64,000 nucleotides of DNA from Azospirillum thermophilum (GCF_003130795.1 NZ_CP029356.1:124001-188000); one strand, 5' to 3'; positions 7,943 to 18,255 are shown, counted from the first letter of the stretch. Notes: generated by a model not told the origin, from the sequence alone. Program-made: numbers and translations.

Positions 7943-8692
7943 TTATAACCTCTGGGCAGGATCGGCCGCCCCGGCTCCGGCCACCGCCTGGCGCAGCATC
8001 GCCGCGCGCTGCGACCAGTCGGCCGCCTCGACCTCGTCCGTCGCGGCGCCGGCTCCCTGCTCGTAGATCTGGGCGAGCGCCGTCATGGCGTCGCGGTTCC
8101 CGCGCTGCGCCGCCCGGCTCAGCCAGCGGAACGCCTCCACCGGGTCGGCGGCGCAGCCGGTGCCGTCGCGCAGGCAAAGACCGAGGCGGGCCTGCGCCGG
8201 CGCATGCCCCTGGGCGGCCGACCGGCGCAGCCACAGCACGGCCTCCGTCTCGTCCCGCGCCACTCCCCGCCCCTCGAGCAGCAGGACGGCAAGGTTCATC
8301 TGCGCCGTGGCGGAGTGCTGGAGCGCGGCCAGCCGGTACCACAGCGCCGCCTTGCTCTCATCCTTCGGGACGCCGAAGCCCTTCTCGTACATATAGCCGA
8401 GATTGTTCTGGGCGCCGACATCCCCCATGCGCGCCGCCCGCCGGTACCAGGCGACGGCCGCCCGCGGGTTGGGCTGGGTGCCAAGGCCATTCGCCAGCAG
8501 GAAGGCGAGCATCGTCTGGGCCGCCAGATGGCCGGCCTTGGCCGACCGGCGATACCAGTAGACCGCGGTGGACAGGTCCACGGCCTTCCCGTCCAGGCCC
8601 TGCCGCCACGCCTCGGCAAGCGCGTACTGCGCATCGGCGTCGCCGAGCCGGGCATTCACTTCTGTCCAGATCGACCTCCAGGTGGGGCGCAT
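7943..8692 (-). CDS. Sel1-repeat (TPR-like) protein
   Basis: A 249-residue protein made almost entirely of Sel1-like repeats of about 36 residues. Examples are GDADAQYALAEAWRQG, AVYWYRRSAKAGHLAAQTML, NPRAAVAWYRRAARMGDVGA and EAVLWLRRSAAQGHAPAQAR, giving about six alpha-alpha hairpins. There is no clear signal peptide from ATG 8692, which has GAGGAG about 12 bp upstream. Longer in-frame starts would add low-complexity sequence. Sel1 proteins act as scaffolds in signalling, envelope or exopolysaccharide regulation; the specific partner here is unknown. It lies between the DadA-like and hydroxyacid dehydrogenase genes on the same strand, but with gaps of 95 and 191 bp it need not be in an operon. 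Confidence 0.85.
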   Translation of the reverse strand: MRPTWRSIWTEVNARLGDADAQYALAEAWRQGLDGKAVDLSTAVYWYRRSAKAGHLAAQTMLAFLLANGLGTQPNPRAAVAWYRRAARMGDVGAQNNLGYMYEKGFGVPKDESKAALWYRLAALQHSATAQMNLAVLLLEGRGVARDETEAVLWLRRSAAQGHAPAQARLGLCLRDGTGCAADPVEAFRWLSRAAQRGNRDAMTALAQIYEQGAGAATDEVEAADWSQRAAMLRQAVAGAGAADPAQRL

Positions 8693-8883
8693 GCCGCCGC
8701 AACTCTCCTCAGTCTCCGGGTGCCTGCCCTCTTGTGTAGGCTCTTTTCCCGCAGATGCAACGGCCCGGCCGCCGATGACCAGGGAATTGTCACCAAGCGC
8801 AGAGTGGGTATCGGCAGTCGTCCCGCCTCCTCGCATGATACCCGGACGGATAGGGAAGCGACCGGGATGAGGAGCGGCCGGAG

Positions 8884-9879
8884 CTAACGGACAGGCGCCT
8901 TGGGAGGAACCGGCGTCTCCGGAACGGGGGTGAGCGGTCCCTGGCCGGCGAACCAGGAGCGCAGGTTGTCGACCACGAGCTGCCCCATGGCCTGCCGGGT
9001 ATGGACCGAGGCGGAGCCGATGTGCGGCAGCAGCACCGTGTTGTCGAGCGCGATCAACTCCTCCGGGACCCGCGGCTCGTCCTCGAACACGTCGAGGCCG
9101 GCGGCCAGGATGCGCTTCTCCCGCAGGGCGTCGATGACGGCCCGCTCGTCCACCACGGATCCGCGGGCGACGTTGATGAGGATGCCGTCCGGCCCCAGCG
9201 CCCCCAGCACCTCGGCATTCACCAGCCGCTCCGTCTGGGCGGTGGCAGGGGTGACCACGATCAGCACGTCGACGTCCCGCGCCATCTCGACCAGTGACCC
9301 GAAATAGCGGTAGGCGACGTCCTCCTGCCGGTGGCGGCCGTGATAGGCGACCTCCAGCCCGAAGGCCTCGCAGCGCCGGGCCACAGCCTTGCCGATGCGC
9401 CCGAGCCCGAGGATGCCGATGGTCCGTCCGCGCAGGGAGGTGGACAGCGGGAACGCCCCCTTCAGCCAGCGACCCTCGCGCAGGAAGCGGTCGGCCTGCG
9501 GCAACCGCCGCACCGTCGCCAGCAGCAGGCCGAGCGCCAGATCGGCGACCTCCTCCGTCAGCACGTCCGGCGTGTTGGTGACCACGACGCCGCGGGCGGC
9601 GGCGGCGGCCACATCGACCTTGTCGTAGCCGACCCCGAAGTTGGCGACGAGTTCCAGCGCCGGCAGCCGGTCCATCAAGGCGCCGTCGATCGGAACATGG
9701 CCGCCGGCGGCAAGCCCCCGGATGCGGGGACCGACCTCGGCAAGCAGGGCCTGCGGGTCTGCCGCCTCCCACAGCCGATGGACGGTGAAGGCGGCCTCGA
9801 ACGCCTCGGGCGACGGCATCGCCATGGGGGAGGTCTGCAGAATCTCGACGCGCCCGCCGGCCGGTCCCTGTCCGCTCAT
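8884..9879 (-). CDS. D-isomer-specific 2-hydroxyacid dehydrogenase (glyoxylate/hydroxypyruvate reductase type)
   Basis: A 331-residue NAD(P)-dependent reductase of 2-oxo acids. The Rossmann motif GLGRIG is at 158-163. The catalytic triad is visible as Arg239 (NVARGSVVDE), Glu268 (DVFEDEP) and His286 (LLPHIGSA). The segment NFGVGYDKVDV is typical of the GhrB/GyaR branch that reduces glyoxylate or hydroxypyruvate. The GLGRIG context with GRHRQ after the second strand suggests NADPH preference. ATG 9879 has AGGAGAGG about 10 bp upstream. It is divergent from pflB, with a 390-bp intergenic region between them. D-lactate formation in fermentation is a less likely alternative. Confidence 0.9.
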   Translation of the reverse strand: MSGQGPAGGRVEILQTSPMAMPSPEAFEAAFTVHRLWEAADPQALLAEVGPRIRGLAAGGHVPIDGALMDRLPALELVANFGVGYDKVDVAAAAARGVVVTNTPDVLTEEVADLALGLLLATVRRLPQADRFLREGRWLKGAFPLSTSLRGRTIGILGLGRIGKAVARRCEAFGLEVAYHGRHRQEDVAYRYFGSLVEMARDVDVLIVVTPATAQTERLVNAEVLGALGPDGILINVARGSVVDERAVIDALREKRILAAGLDVFEDEPRVPEELIALDNTVLLPHIGSASVHTRQAMGQLVVDNLRSWFAGQGPLTPVPETPVPPKAPVR

Positions 9880-10075
9880 GCCTCTGGTCCTCTCCTGCTG
9901 CCATTTCCAGTTGCCACCAGCCAAACACCGACGGCCGCCTCTGTCCAGCCCGCGGCGGTGCAGGTCAGCTCTCCGTTCGGCCTGTCCGGACGGACCTGTC
10001 CGGCAGGGAACGGACCGGGCCTCCGGCAGGTTTGCGCAAGGGGCGGAGCAGACCCAGGACTTTCGGATGCGACCG

Positions 10076-10116
10076 TTGATCCAGGTCAAGCCAGCCCCCG
10101 GCAGTCGGCGTATCAT
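10076..10116 (+). promoter_or_regulatory. FNR/FnrN box and -10 of a class II anaerobic promoter for pflBA
   Basis: TTGATCCAGGTCAA at 10076-10089 matches the FNR consensus TTGAT-N4-ATCAA at 9 of 10 defined positions. TATCAT at 10111-10116 is a good -10. With a start point near 10123-10124 the FNR box would be centred at about -41.5, the textbook class II activator position. The leader to pflB would be about 147 nt. This predicts induction of pflBA at low oxygen. Confidence 0.72.
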
Positions 10117-10270
10117 GACGATGGTGCTGCCGGGACGGCGGCGCCCAAGCTGACGCGCCGGCCGCCCGCCGGCACAGTCCGCGGCCCTCCTCCGGACCAT
10201 CGCTGCACTTCAAGTTGCAGGCCGGTTCAGGAAGCAGAGGGGCCGCCGGCGCTTTTGGAGAGGTGAGATC

Positions 10271-12556
10271 ATGGACAGCCTGCTGTCGGCATATCCCCGC
10301 GAAGAGATCGGGCAGGAGACGGCGTCCCGCCCGTGGCGGAACTTCACCCCTGGTGCGTGGCAGCATGAGGTCAATGTCCGCGACTTCATCGTCCGCAACG
10401 TCACCCCGTATGAAGGCACCTCCGGGTTCCTGGCCGGCGCCACCGACCGGACCAAGGCGCTGTGGGACGAGGTGACGGACCTCCTGAAGAAGGAGCGGGC
10501 GAGCCAGGGCGGCGTGCTCGACGCCGACACCGAGGTCTTCTCCTCGATCACCTCGCACGCCCCGGGCTACATCGACCGGGCGCTGGAGGTCGTGGTCGGC
10601 CTGCAGACCGAGAAGCCCCTCAAGCGCGCCCTGATGCCGTTCGGCGGCTGGCGCATGGTGAAGGCAGGTCTGGAAGCCTACGGCTACACCCCCTCGCCCA
10701 AGCTCGAGGAGGTCTTCCCGGCCCTGCGCAAGACCCACAACGACGGCGTCTTCGACGCCTACTCCGAGGAGGCCCTGCGCTGCCGCAAGTCCGGCGTCAT
10801 CACCGGGCTGCCCGACGCCTACGGCCGCGGCCGCATCATCGGCGACTACCGCCGCCTCGCGCTCTACGGCGCCGACTTCCTGATCGAGGACAAGAAGGCC
10901 CAGGTCAAGTCGCTCGAGCTCAACAGCCTCGACGAGGACACGCTGCGCCTGCGCGAGGAGCTGGCCGAGCAGATCAAGGCCCTCAAGGACTTGGTCAAGA
11001 TGGCCAAGTCCTACGGCTTCGACGTCGCCCGCCCGGCCGCCAACGCCCGCGAGGCGGTGCAGTGGACCTATCTGGCCTATCTGGCGGCGGTCAAGGAGGC
11101 CAACGGTGCCGCCATGTCCTTGGGCCGCGTCTCCAGCTTCCTCGACGTCTACATCGAGCGCGACCTGCGGGACGGTGTCCTGACCGAGACGGAAGCCCAG
11201 GAGCTGGTCGACCAGTTCGTGATGAAGCTGCGCATGGTCCGCTTCCTGCGCACGCCGGAATACGACCAGCTGTTCTCCGGCGACCCGACCTGGGTGACCG
11301 AGTGCATCGGCGGCATGGCGCTGGACGGCCGGCCGCTGGTGACGAAGAACAGCTTCCGCATGCTGCAGACCCTGCACAACCTCGGCCCGGCGCCCGAGCC
11401 GAACCTGACGGTGCTGTGGTCGGAGAAGCTGCCGGAGGGCTTCAAGGCCTTCTGCGCCGAGACCTCGATCAGGACCTGCTCGCTGCAGTATGAGAGCGAC
11501 GACCTGATGCGGCCCTACTGGGGCGACGACTACGGCATCGCCTGCTGCGTCTCGGCCATGCGCATCGGCAAGCAGATGCAGTTCTTCGGCGCCCGCGCCA
11601 ACCTGGCCAAGACGCTGTTGTACGCCATCAACGGCGGGCGCGACGAGGTGTCGGGCGAGCAGGTCGGCCCGGCCTTCGCGCCGGTCACCGGCGACGTGCT
11701 CGACTACGACACGGTGGTGGCGCGCTTCGTGCCGATGATGGAGTGGCTGGCCAAGGCCTACATGAACGCGCTCAACACCATCCACTACATGCACGACAAG
11801 TACATGTACGAGCGGCTGGAGATGGCTCTGCACGACCGCGACATCCTGCGCACCATGGCCTGCGGCATCGCCGGCCTGTCGGTGGTGGCGGACAGCCTGT
11901 CGGCGATCCGGCACGCCACGGTGAAGATGGTGCGCGACGAGCGCGGGCTGGCGACCGACTTCGTGATCGAGGGCGAGTACCCGGCCTTCGGCAACAACGA
12001 CGAGCGGGTGGACGCCATCGCGACCTGGCTGGTCGAGACCTTCATGGGGATGCTGCGCAAGCAGAAGACCTACCGCAACGCGCTGCCGACGCAGTCGGTG
12101 CTGACCATCACCTCCAACGTGGTGTACGGCAAGAAGACGGGCAACACGCCGGACGGCCGCAAGGCCGGCCAGCCCTTCGCGCCGGGAGCCAACCCGATGC
12201 ACGGGCGGGACAGGAAGGGGGCGGTGGCCTCGATGGCGTCGGTGGCGAAGCTGCCCTACGCGCACGCGCAGGACGGCATCAGCTACACCTTCACCATCGT
12301 GCCGGGCGCCCTGGGCCGCACCGAGGGCGAGCGGGTGGACAATCTGGTGGGTCTGCTCGACGGCTACTTCGCCCAGGGCGGCCACCACATCAACGTCAAC
12401 GTCTTCGACCGCGAGACGCTGCTGCACGCCATGGACCATCCGGAGCTCTATCCGCAGCTCACCATCCGGGTGTCCGGCTATGCCGTCAACTTCATCAAGC
12501 TGACGCGCGAGCAGCAGCTCGACGTCATCTCCCGGACCTTCCATGACAAGCACTGA
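10271..12556 (+). CDS. pflB: Pyruvate formate-lyase (formate C-acetyltransferase)
   Basis: Glycyl-radical enzyme of 761 residues that converts pyruvate and CoA to acetyl-CoA and formate under anoxia. The adjacent catalytic cysteines are Cys425-Cys426 (GIACCVSAM). The radical glycine is Gly736 in RVSGYAVNF near the C-terminus. Length and motifs match E. coli PflB closely. Substrate-site residues of true pyruvate lyases are present ([19 protein letters not shown] region), so diol dehydratase or choline lyase is unlikely. ATG 10271 is preceded by GGAGAGGTGAGATC. The 3' end overlaps pflA by 14 bp, indicating tight co-expression of enzyme and activase. An FNR-type promoter lies upstream. PFL is not universal in alphaproteobacteria, so it signals a fermentative or microaerobic capacity. 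Confidence 0.97.
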   Translation: MDSLLSAYPREEIGQETASRPWRNFTPGAWQHEVNVRDFIVRNVTPYEGTSGFLAGATDRTKALWDEVTDLLKKERASQGGVLDADTEVFSSITSHAPGYIDRALEVVVGLQTEKPLKRALMPFGGWRMVKAGLEAYGYTPSPKLEEVFPALRKTHNDGVFDAYSEEALRCRKSGVITGLPDAYGRGRIIGDYRRLALYGADFLIEDKKAQVKSLELNSLDEDTLRLREELAEQIKALKDLVKMAKSYGFDVARPAANAREAVQWTYLAYLAAVKEANGAAMSLGRVSSFLDVYIERDLRDGVLTETEAQELVDQFVMKLRMVRFLRTPEYDQLFSGDPTWVTECIGGMALDGRPLVTKNSFRMLQTLHNLGPAPEPNLTVLWSEKLPEGFKAFCAETSIRTCSLQYESDDLMRPYWGDDYGIACCVSAMRIGKQMQFFGARANLAKTLLYAINGGRDEVSGEQVGPAFAPVTGDVLDYDTVVARFVPMMEWLAKAYMNALNTIHYMHDKYMYERLEMALHDRDILRTMACGIAGLSVVADSLSAIRHATVKMVRDERGLATDFVIEGEYPAFGNNDERVDAIATWLVETFMGMLRKQKTYRNALPTQSVLTITSNVVYGKKTGNTPDGRKAGQPFAPGANPMHGRDRKGAVASMASVAKLPYAHAQDGISYTFTIVPGALGRTEGERVDNLVGLLDGYFAQGGHHINVNVFDRETLLHAMDHPELYPQLTIRVSGYAVNFIKLTREQQLDVISRTFHDKH

Positions 12557-13337
12557 TCTGACGACCCCGCCCGCCTCCCCCAGGGGAGCGGGCGGGGTCG
12601 CCCGTCCCTCCGTTCGCGGCTGGGTCCACTCCGTGGAGACCGGCGGCACGGTGGACGGGCCGGGTATCCGCTACGTCCTGTTCCTCTCCGGTTGTCCGCT
12701 GCGCTGCCAATACTGCCACAATCCCGATACCTGGCACCTGCATGACGGCACGCCGACCCAGTCGAGCGAGATCCTCGACGATCTGGCGACCTACGCGACC
12801 TTCCTGAAACGCGCCCATGGCGGCCTGACGCTGAGCGGCGGCGAGCCGCTGGTCCAGCCCGAGTTCAGTGCCGCCCTGTTCCGCGGGGCGAAGGACATGG
12901 GTCTGCACACCGCCCTCGATACCTCCGGCTTTCTCGGCAGCCATGCTGACGACCACCTGCTGGCGGACGTCGATCTGGTGCTGCTCGACATCAAGGCCTT
13001 CAAGGAAGCGACCTACCGCAAGATCACCGGCGCCCCGCTGCGGCCGACGCTGGAGTTCGCCGAGCGGCTGTCGCAGATGGGCAAGGCGATCTGGCTGCGC
13101 TACGTGCTGGTTCCCGGCCTCAGCGACGACCTGAAGGAGATCGGGGATCTGGCGGAGTTCGCCGCCGGCCTCGGCGTGGTGGAGCGGGTCGACGTCCTGC
13201 CCTTCCACAAGATGGGCGAGCACAAATGGCGGGCCATGGGGCAGCCCTACAAGCTGTGGAACACCCAGCCCCCTTCCGACGAGCTGCTGCAACAGGTCAT
13301 CGGCATCTACCGCAGCCACGGCCTGAAGGTCGCCTGA
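12543..13337 (+). CDS. pflA: Pyruvate formate-lyase activating enzyme (radical SAM)
   Basis: Radical-SAM enzyme of 264 residues that places the glycyl radical on PflB. The [4Fe-4S] motif CxxxCxxC is Cys51-Cys55-Cys58 in [29 protein letters not shown] is the SAM-binding GGE motif, and LLDIKAF and [12 protein letters not shown] match PflA of enterobacteria. The first 25 residues ([18 protein letters not shown]) are an extension not expected in the family. The true start could be further in, but ATG 12543 gives the classic overlap with pflB. There is only one cluster motif, so it belongs to the simple PFL-activase class and not to the extended ferredoxin-like activases. Confidence 0.96.
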   Translation: MTSTDLTTPPASPRGAGGVARPSVRGWVHSVETGGTVDGPGIRYVLFLSGCPLRCQYCHNPDTWHLHDGTPTQSSEILDDLATYATFLKRAHGGLTLSGGEPLVQPEFSAALFRGAKDMGLHTALDTSGFLGSHADDHLLADVDLVLLDIKAFKEATYRKITGAPLRPTLEFAERLSQMGKAIWLRYVLVPGLSDDLKEIGDLAEFAAGLGVVERVDVLPFHKMGEHKWRAMGQPYKLWNTQPPSDELLQQVIGIYRSHGLKVA

Positions 13338-13370
13338 GCCCCGCGGCACGGCGCCCGGTCAGGCACCGCG

Positions 13371-13475
13371 GTGCATATTGTGCAGAACCACTTTGATGCA
13401 CAATGACGGCGGGAGGGGCTTTCCCGTTCCCGACCAAGGGCTTGTCCTGCACCATTCGTACACGTCCGTTGTGCA
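13371..13475 (-). repeat. Dispersed intergenic element, copy B
   Basis: Reverse-strand copy of the element at 4503-4607. Read on the minus strand it shows TGCACAACG (starting at 13475), CATTGTGC and TGCACAAT at the same spacings of 70 and 21 bp, with CGTGTAC and GTGGT also kept. It lies between the convergent 3' ends of pflA and the ATPase gene, so this copy cannot be a 5' regulatory region of either neighbour. That argues for a small RNA or an extragenic repeat over a simple operator. Confidence 0.55.
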
Positions 13476-13618
13476 GCGCCTGCCCAGGTTCCGGCCGGGC
13501 CCCACGGGGCCGGACCTGTCGAAGGCCCTGACCGCCTGATCGAGGGCATGAAGCGGGCGTTGACGGGGAAAAGGCTAACGCAGGGGCGCCGGCCGGGCAA
13601 GAGCGTCCGGAAAACTGC

Positions 13619-16408
13619 TCAGCCCCGCGTCACGCCCAGCCGGCGCAGCACCGCCTTCTCCCCCTCGATCGCCGCGAACAGCAGGGCGCCGACCACCAGG
13701 ATGGGGAAGCCCTGGGCGAGGGTCAGCGGCCGCGTCCCGAACAGGCCCGCCATCACCGGCGCGTAGGTGAAGAAAAGCTGCAGTCCGACCACGACGCCGA
13801 CCGCCCCGAGGACCGGACCGGTGCCGAGCACGCCGCGCAGCGTCAGCGACGGCGCCCGCAGATAGCGGACGCTGAACATATAGAAGACCTCCATCGCCAC
13901 CAGCGTGTTGACCGCCACCGTCCGCGCGGCCTCCAGGTCGGCGCCGTGCCGCAGCGACCACCGGAACATGGCGAAGATGCCGCCGGTCATCAGCAGCGAG
14001 ACGAAGGCGACCCGCCAGACCAGGAATCCAGACAACAGGGGCTCGGCGGCCGGACGTGGCGGGCGCCGCATGACGTCGGGCTCCGGCGGTTCGAAGGCGA
14101 GCGCGAGCGCGAGGCCGATGGAGCTGACCATGTTGATCCACAGGATCTGCAGCGGCGTGATGGGCAGCGTCAGCCCGGCGACGATGCCGATGATGACGCT
14201 GATCGACTCGCCGCCGTTGATCGGCAGCAGAAAGACGATGGCCTTCTTCAGATTGTCGTAGACCGTCCGCCCTTCATGCACCGCCCGCGCGATGGAGGCG
14301 AAGTTGTCGTCGGTCAGGACAATCTCCGCCACCTCCTTCGCGGCCTCCGTCCCCTTGCAGCCCATGGCGACCCCGACGTCGGCGCGCTTCAGCGCCGGCG
14401 CGTCGTTCACCCCGTCGCCGGTCATCGCCAGGATGAAGCCGCGGTGCTGCAGGGCCCGCACCAGCCGCAGCTTGTGCTCCGGACTGGCACGGGCGAAGAC
14501 GTCGATGTCCGGCGCGCGCCGCGCCAGCTCCTCGTCGCCCAGCCTGTCGATCTCCGGCCCGGTCAGCGCGTCGCGGACATTCTCCAGCCCGAGCTGGGCG
14601 GCGATGGCCCGCGCCGTCACGGCGTGGTCGCCGGTGATCATCTTCACCCGGATGCCGGCGGCCCGGCAGGTCCGCACCGCCTCCACCGCCTCCTCCCGCG
14701 GGGGATCGATCATCCCGACGAGGCCGAGCAGCACCAGCCCGCCGCGCACATCCTCGAAACGCAGCTCCCGCCGCAGGCCCTCTCCTCCGCCGGCCCCCGT
14801 GGAGCCTTGCCGCACCGCCATCGCCAGGACCCGCTGTCCCTGGGAGGCCAGCGCCTCGATCCGCTCCTGCCAGCCGGCCGGGTCGAGCGGCCGGTCGCCA
14901 TCCAACCCCCGCTCCGCCCTGCACATCGCCAGGACCTGTTCCGGCGCCCCCTTCACGCAGAGCAGCTCGCCGCCGTCATGGTCGTGATGCAGGGTCGCCA
15001 TGAAGCGGTGTTCGGACTCGAAGGGGATCAGATCGATGCGCGGCAGCCGGCGTGCCTCCGCCGCCATGTCGAGCCCGGCCTTGGCGGCCAGCACCAGCAG
15101 CGCCCCCTCCATCGGGTCGCCGTCCACCTGCCAGCCGCCGTCGGTCCGGCGCAGGACGGCGTCGTTGCACAGCGCCCCGGCCCGCGCCAGCTCCACCAGG
15201 ACGGGGTCGCCGTCAGCCAGCCGCTCCTGCCCGTCGCACTGGAAGCCGCCATGCGGATCATAGCCGACGCCGCCCACCATGTAGGCGCCGCCGGCGGTGG
15301 CGACGGTCCGCACGGTCATCTCGTTGCGGGTCAGCGTACCGGTCTTGTCGGTGCAGATGATGGAGACGGAGCCCAGCGTCTCCACCGCCGGGAGGCGGCG
15401 GATGATCGCGTTGCACCGCGCCATGCGCTGCACGCCGATCGCCAGCGTGATGGTGAGGATGGCCGGCAGCCCTTCGGGAATCGCGGCGACCGCCAGGCTG
15501 ACCACCGCCATGAACAGCTCCGCGGTCTCATAGTCCCGGGCCAGCAGCCCGACCACGAAGACCAGCGCCGCCACCGCCAGGATGAAGGCGGTGATCCGGC
15601 GGGCAAGCCCGGCCATCTGGCGCAGCAGCGGGGTTTCCAGCACCTCCAGCCGTGCCATCATGCCGCTGATCCGGCCGATCTCGCTGGCCGTGCCGGTGGC
15701 GACGGCGATGCCCCGCCCCTGCCCGTGCGTCACCAGGGTGCCGGAATAGGCCATGGAGCTGCGGTCGCCGAGCGGAGCATCGGCCGGCGCCGGCTCCGTC
15801 CCCTTGGCGACGGGAACCGACTCGCCGGTCAGGGCGGCCTCCTGGATGTGGAGGTTGCGCGTCCAGACCAGCCGCAGATCGGCCGGCACCTTGTCCCCCG
15901 CCTCCAGCAGCACGAGGTCGCCGGGCACCAGCTCTTCCGCCGGAACGGCGGTGCGCCGGCCGCCGCGCAGCACCGTGGCGCTGGCCGACAGCATGTGGCG
16001 GATGGCGCCCAGCGCCTGTTCCGCCTTGCCCTCCTGAATGAAGCCGACCAGGGCGTTCAGGATGCAGACCGCCAGGATCACCGCCGCGTCGGTCAGGTGG
16101 CCGAGCGCCGCCGTGACCGTGGCGGCGCAGAGCAGGACCTGGATCAGCAGATTGTTGAACTGCGACAGGAAGCGCAGCAGCGGCCCGCGCGTCCGCGGCG
16201 GCGGCAGGCTGTTGGGGCCGTAGCGCAGTTGCCGCTCGCGCACCTCCGTCGCGGTCAGCCCCTCGGGCCGGGCAGCCAGCAGGGAACGCGTGTCCGCCAC
16301 GGTGAGGACATGCCAGGCGGGGACGTCCGCGACGGAGCCCGGTTCGCACGGAAGAGCGCCGGGGTCGGGCTGTCCGCGCGGCTGCTCCCGTGACTGGTCC
16401 AGGGTCAT
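13619..16408 (-). CDS. P2-type cation-transporting ATPase
   Basis: P-type ATPase of 929 residues. Visible landmarks are an N-terminal cation-ATPase domain (LTATEVRERQLRYGPNSLP), the actuator motif TGES at 194-197, the M4 ion site PEGLP at 311-315, the phosphorylated Asp354 in DKTGTLT, the nucleotide-binding KGAPE, the hinge MTGDGVNDAPAL and a C-terminal set of membrane helices. PEGLP in M4 and NxxSS in M6 (NMVSSIGLALA) place it in the type II (P2A/Ca2+ or P2-like) group. Bacterial members export Ca2+ or Mn2+, or are of unknown specificity. ATG 16408 has GGGGAAG upstream. It is monocistronic; the specific ion is not determinable here. Confidence 0.93.
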   Translation of the reverse strand: MTLDQSREQPRGQPDPGALPCEPGSVADVPAWHVLTVADTRSLLAARPEGLTATEVRERQLRYGPNSLPPPRTRGPLLRFLSQFNNLLIQVLLCAATVTAALGHLTDAAVILAVCILNALVGFIQEGKAEQALGAIRHMLSASATVLRGGRRTAVPAEELVPGDLVLLEAGDKVPADLRLVWTRNLHIQEAALTGESVPVAKGTEPAPADAPLGDRSSMAYSGTLVTHGQGRGIAVATGTASEIGRISGMMARLEVLETPLLRQMAGLARRITAFILAVAALVFVVGLLARDYETAELFMAVVSLAVAAIPEGLPAILTITLAIGVQRMARCNAIIRRLPAVETLGSVSIICTDKTGTLTRNEMTVRTVATAGGAYMVGGVGYDPHGGFQCDGQERLADGDPVLVELARAGALCNDAVLRRTDGGWQVDGDPMEGALLVLAAKAGLDMAAEARRLPRIDLIPFESEHRFMATLHHDHDGGELLCVKGAPEQVLAMCRAERGLDGDRPLDPAGWQERIEALASQGQRVLAMAVRQGSTGAGGGEGLRRELRFEDVRGGLVLLGLVGMIDPPREEAVEAVRTCRAAGIRVKMITGDHAVTARAIAAQLGLENVRDALTGPEIDRLGDEELARRAPDIDVFARASPEHKLRLVRALQHRGFILAMTGDGVNDAPALKRADVGVAMGCKGTEAAKEVAEIVLTDDNFASIARAVHEGRTVYDNLKKAIVFLLPINGGESISVIIGIVAGLTLPITPLQILWINMVSSIGLALALAFEPPEPDVMRRPPRPAAEPLLSGFLVWRVAFVSLLMTGGIFAMFRWSLRHGADLEAARTVAVNTLVAMEVFYMFSVRYLRAPSLTLRGVLGTGPVLGAVGVVVGLQLFFTYAPVMAGLFGTRPLTLAQGFPILVVGALLFAAIEGEKAVLRRLGVTRG

Positions 16409-16577
16409 GGCGTCTTCCCCACCTTGGATCCGACCGTTCTCCGGTTCGGTGAGCCCGGCCGGTCCGGCCTCCTGTCCGGACGGGGCCGCATCGTTCCACG
16501 ATCATGCTGCCACATCCGGTTGCGGACGGCCGCGATCGGGATGACGCGCCGGCCGGAACGCGCCGACGGCCGGAGTG

Positions 16578-17843
16578 TCAGGGGGCGCGGACGGTGAAGC
16601 AGTCCTGCCCCTTGGCCTTCAGGATCTCGCAGGCCGCCGCCGCCGCCCCGGACCCGAAGCCGGTGACCTGGGCCTTGTGGACACCGTCCGCCGACACGAC
16701 CAGCGGCCTGGAGCCGGCGGCCAGCCGGCCGAGTTCGTCCGCCGCCGCGGTGGCGGTCCGCCGGGCGGCGGCATTGGTGGAGAAGGCGCCGACCTGGATG
16801 CTCCAGCCACGCCGTCCGCCGGCGGCATGCCCCACCGGACCGGCGCCGGCCGGGGCGGTGCTGACCGTGGTGGCCATCACCTCCCCGTCCTCGCCGCCGT
16901 CGTCCCGGCCATCGTCGTTCCGGCTGTCGTCCGCAACCGCCCGGTCCATATGGGACGAGGAGCCGACCGACGCGACGAGCGCATCGGGAACCCGCGGGGC
17001 CGGAGCGCGCGGCGCGCTGCGGAAGCCGGAATCGAGCAGGGCCGCCACCCGGGCGTCGCGCAGAGCCGCACTCTGCCCGCCGAGCACGACGGCGATCAGG
17101 CGGCGCCCGTCCCGCACCGCCGAGGCCGCGAGGTTGAAGCCCGAGGCGGCGATGTAGCCGGTCTTCAGCCCGTCCATGCCGGGATAGCGCGCCATCAGCC
17201 GGTTGTGGCCGTAGACGCGGTGGCCCTGCCAGTCGAAGCTGCGCCGGCTGAAATAGGCGTAGTGGCGCGCCGGCCGGTCGACCAGCGCCTTGGCGAGGAT
17301 CGCCATGTCGCGGGCCGTGGTGCGCTGCGCGGCGTTCGGCAGGCCCGAGGCGTTGCGGAACACGGTGCGGCGCATGCCGAGCGCCTTGGCCCGCCGGGTC
17401 ATGCGCTCGGCGAAGGCCGATTCCGATCCGCCGATCGCCTCCGCCAGGACGACGGCGGCGTCGTTGGCCGATTTGGTGACGAGGGCCAGGATGGCGTCCT
17501 CCACCCGGATGGTGCTGCCGACGCCGAGCCCGAGCTTCGAGGGCGCCATGCCGGCGGCGTGGCGGGAGACCGGAAGCCTCTGGTCCAGCCGCAGCCGCCC
17601 CTGGTCCAGCGCCTCGAAGGTGAGGAGCAGGGTCATCATCTTGGTCAGCGACGCGGGATAGGTCAGCGTGTCGGCATTGCGGGCGCTGATGACTGCCCCG
17701 CTGCGCGCGTCCATCAGGATCTCGGCGGCGAGCGGACGCGTGGACGCGGACCGGCGCCCCTTCTTCGCCAGGGCGGCGGAATCCGGGATGCAGGCGATGG
17801 CGACGACCAGGACGAGGATCGCCAGGCTTCGCACACGCAACAT
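16578..17843 (-). CDS. D-alanyl-D-alanine carboxypeptidase (PBP5/6 type) with C-terminal SPOR-like domain
   Basis: Peptidase S11 enzyme of 421 residues that trims the terminal D-Ala from peptidoglycan pentapeptides in the periplasm. The signal peptide MLRVRSLAILVLVVAIACIP ends near SAALA. The serine-enzyme motifs are all present: Ser65-Leu-Thr-Lys68, Ser125-Ala-Asn127 and Lys227-Thr-Gly229. A Ser/Asp/Gly-rich linker (about 290-345) leads to a C-terminal domain with WSIQVGAFSTNAAARR and AQVTGFGSGAAAAACEILK, a SPOR-like fold that binds denuded glycan at division sites. ATG 17843 has GGAGGAG 6-7 bp upstream, which favours it over ATG 17882. S11-SPOR fusions are common in alphaproteobacteria. Confidence 0.93.
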   Translation of the reverse strand: MLRVRSLAILVLVVAIACIPDSAALAKKGRRSASTRPLAAEILMDARSGAVISARNADTLTYPASLTKMMTLLLTFEALDQGRLRLDQRLPVSRHAAGMAPSKLGLGVGSTIRVEDAILALVTKSANDAAVVLAEAIGGSESAFAERMTRRAKALGMRRTVFRNASGLPNAAQRTTARDMAILAKALVDRPARHYAYFSRRSFDWQGHRVYGHNRLMARYPGMDGLKTGYIAASGFNLAASAVRDGRRLIAVVLGGQSAALRDARVAALLDSGFRSAPRAPAPRVPDALVASVGSSSHMDRAVADDSRNDDGRDDGGEDGEVMATTVSTAPAGAGPVGHAAGGRRGWSIQVGAFSTNAAARRTATAAADELGRLAAGSRPLVVSADGVHKAQVTGFGSGAAAAACEILKAKGQDCFTVRAP

Positions 17844-18255
17844 GACCGCTCCTCCAGAGGGATGGCGCCAGAGGGAATGCACAGCAACGTTGCATAGTAA
17901 AGTTACGGCAAGGTTTCAGTCACCGTTTTCCGACATGCCCTGTCGGATGACACCGCCCGGCGGTGCCGTTCCGGCTCCCGTCCCGCGATCCACCGACGGA
18001 TGGTCGGATACAAGCCCGAAAGAAGGATTGCAAATCCCGGAATCGGCCGCGCCGATACCGATAGTCATAGGCGAAGTTCATGCGACGGCTCTGTACGGTA
18101 CCAACAAAGGCAAGGACTGCGGTGCAGCGGAACCGCCCGGCATGAAGACCGTTGTTGAGGGTCGGCTGTGCTGTTTTTCCTTCCATTCCCCCATTTCCAA
18201 CCGCCGCCTGAGGTATCTTCCCCGCCTCTTGCGTCGAACGATCATCGGAGCGCGC
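17844..18255. other. 412-bp divergent intergenic region
   Basis: This lies between the carboxypeptidase (minus) and glycosyltransferase (plus) genes and must hold both promoters. I see no convincing operator, RNA or small gene. An in-frame upstream ATG at 18142 would extend the glycosyltransferase by 38 basic residues but has no ribosome-binding site. Confidence 0.5.

Noticed and set aside
13946..16393. 815-codon plus-strand open frame opposite the P-type ATPase
   Set aside because: The translation is a biased antisense shadow; the minus strand carries all P-type ATPase motifs.
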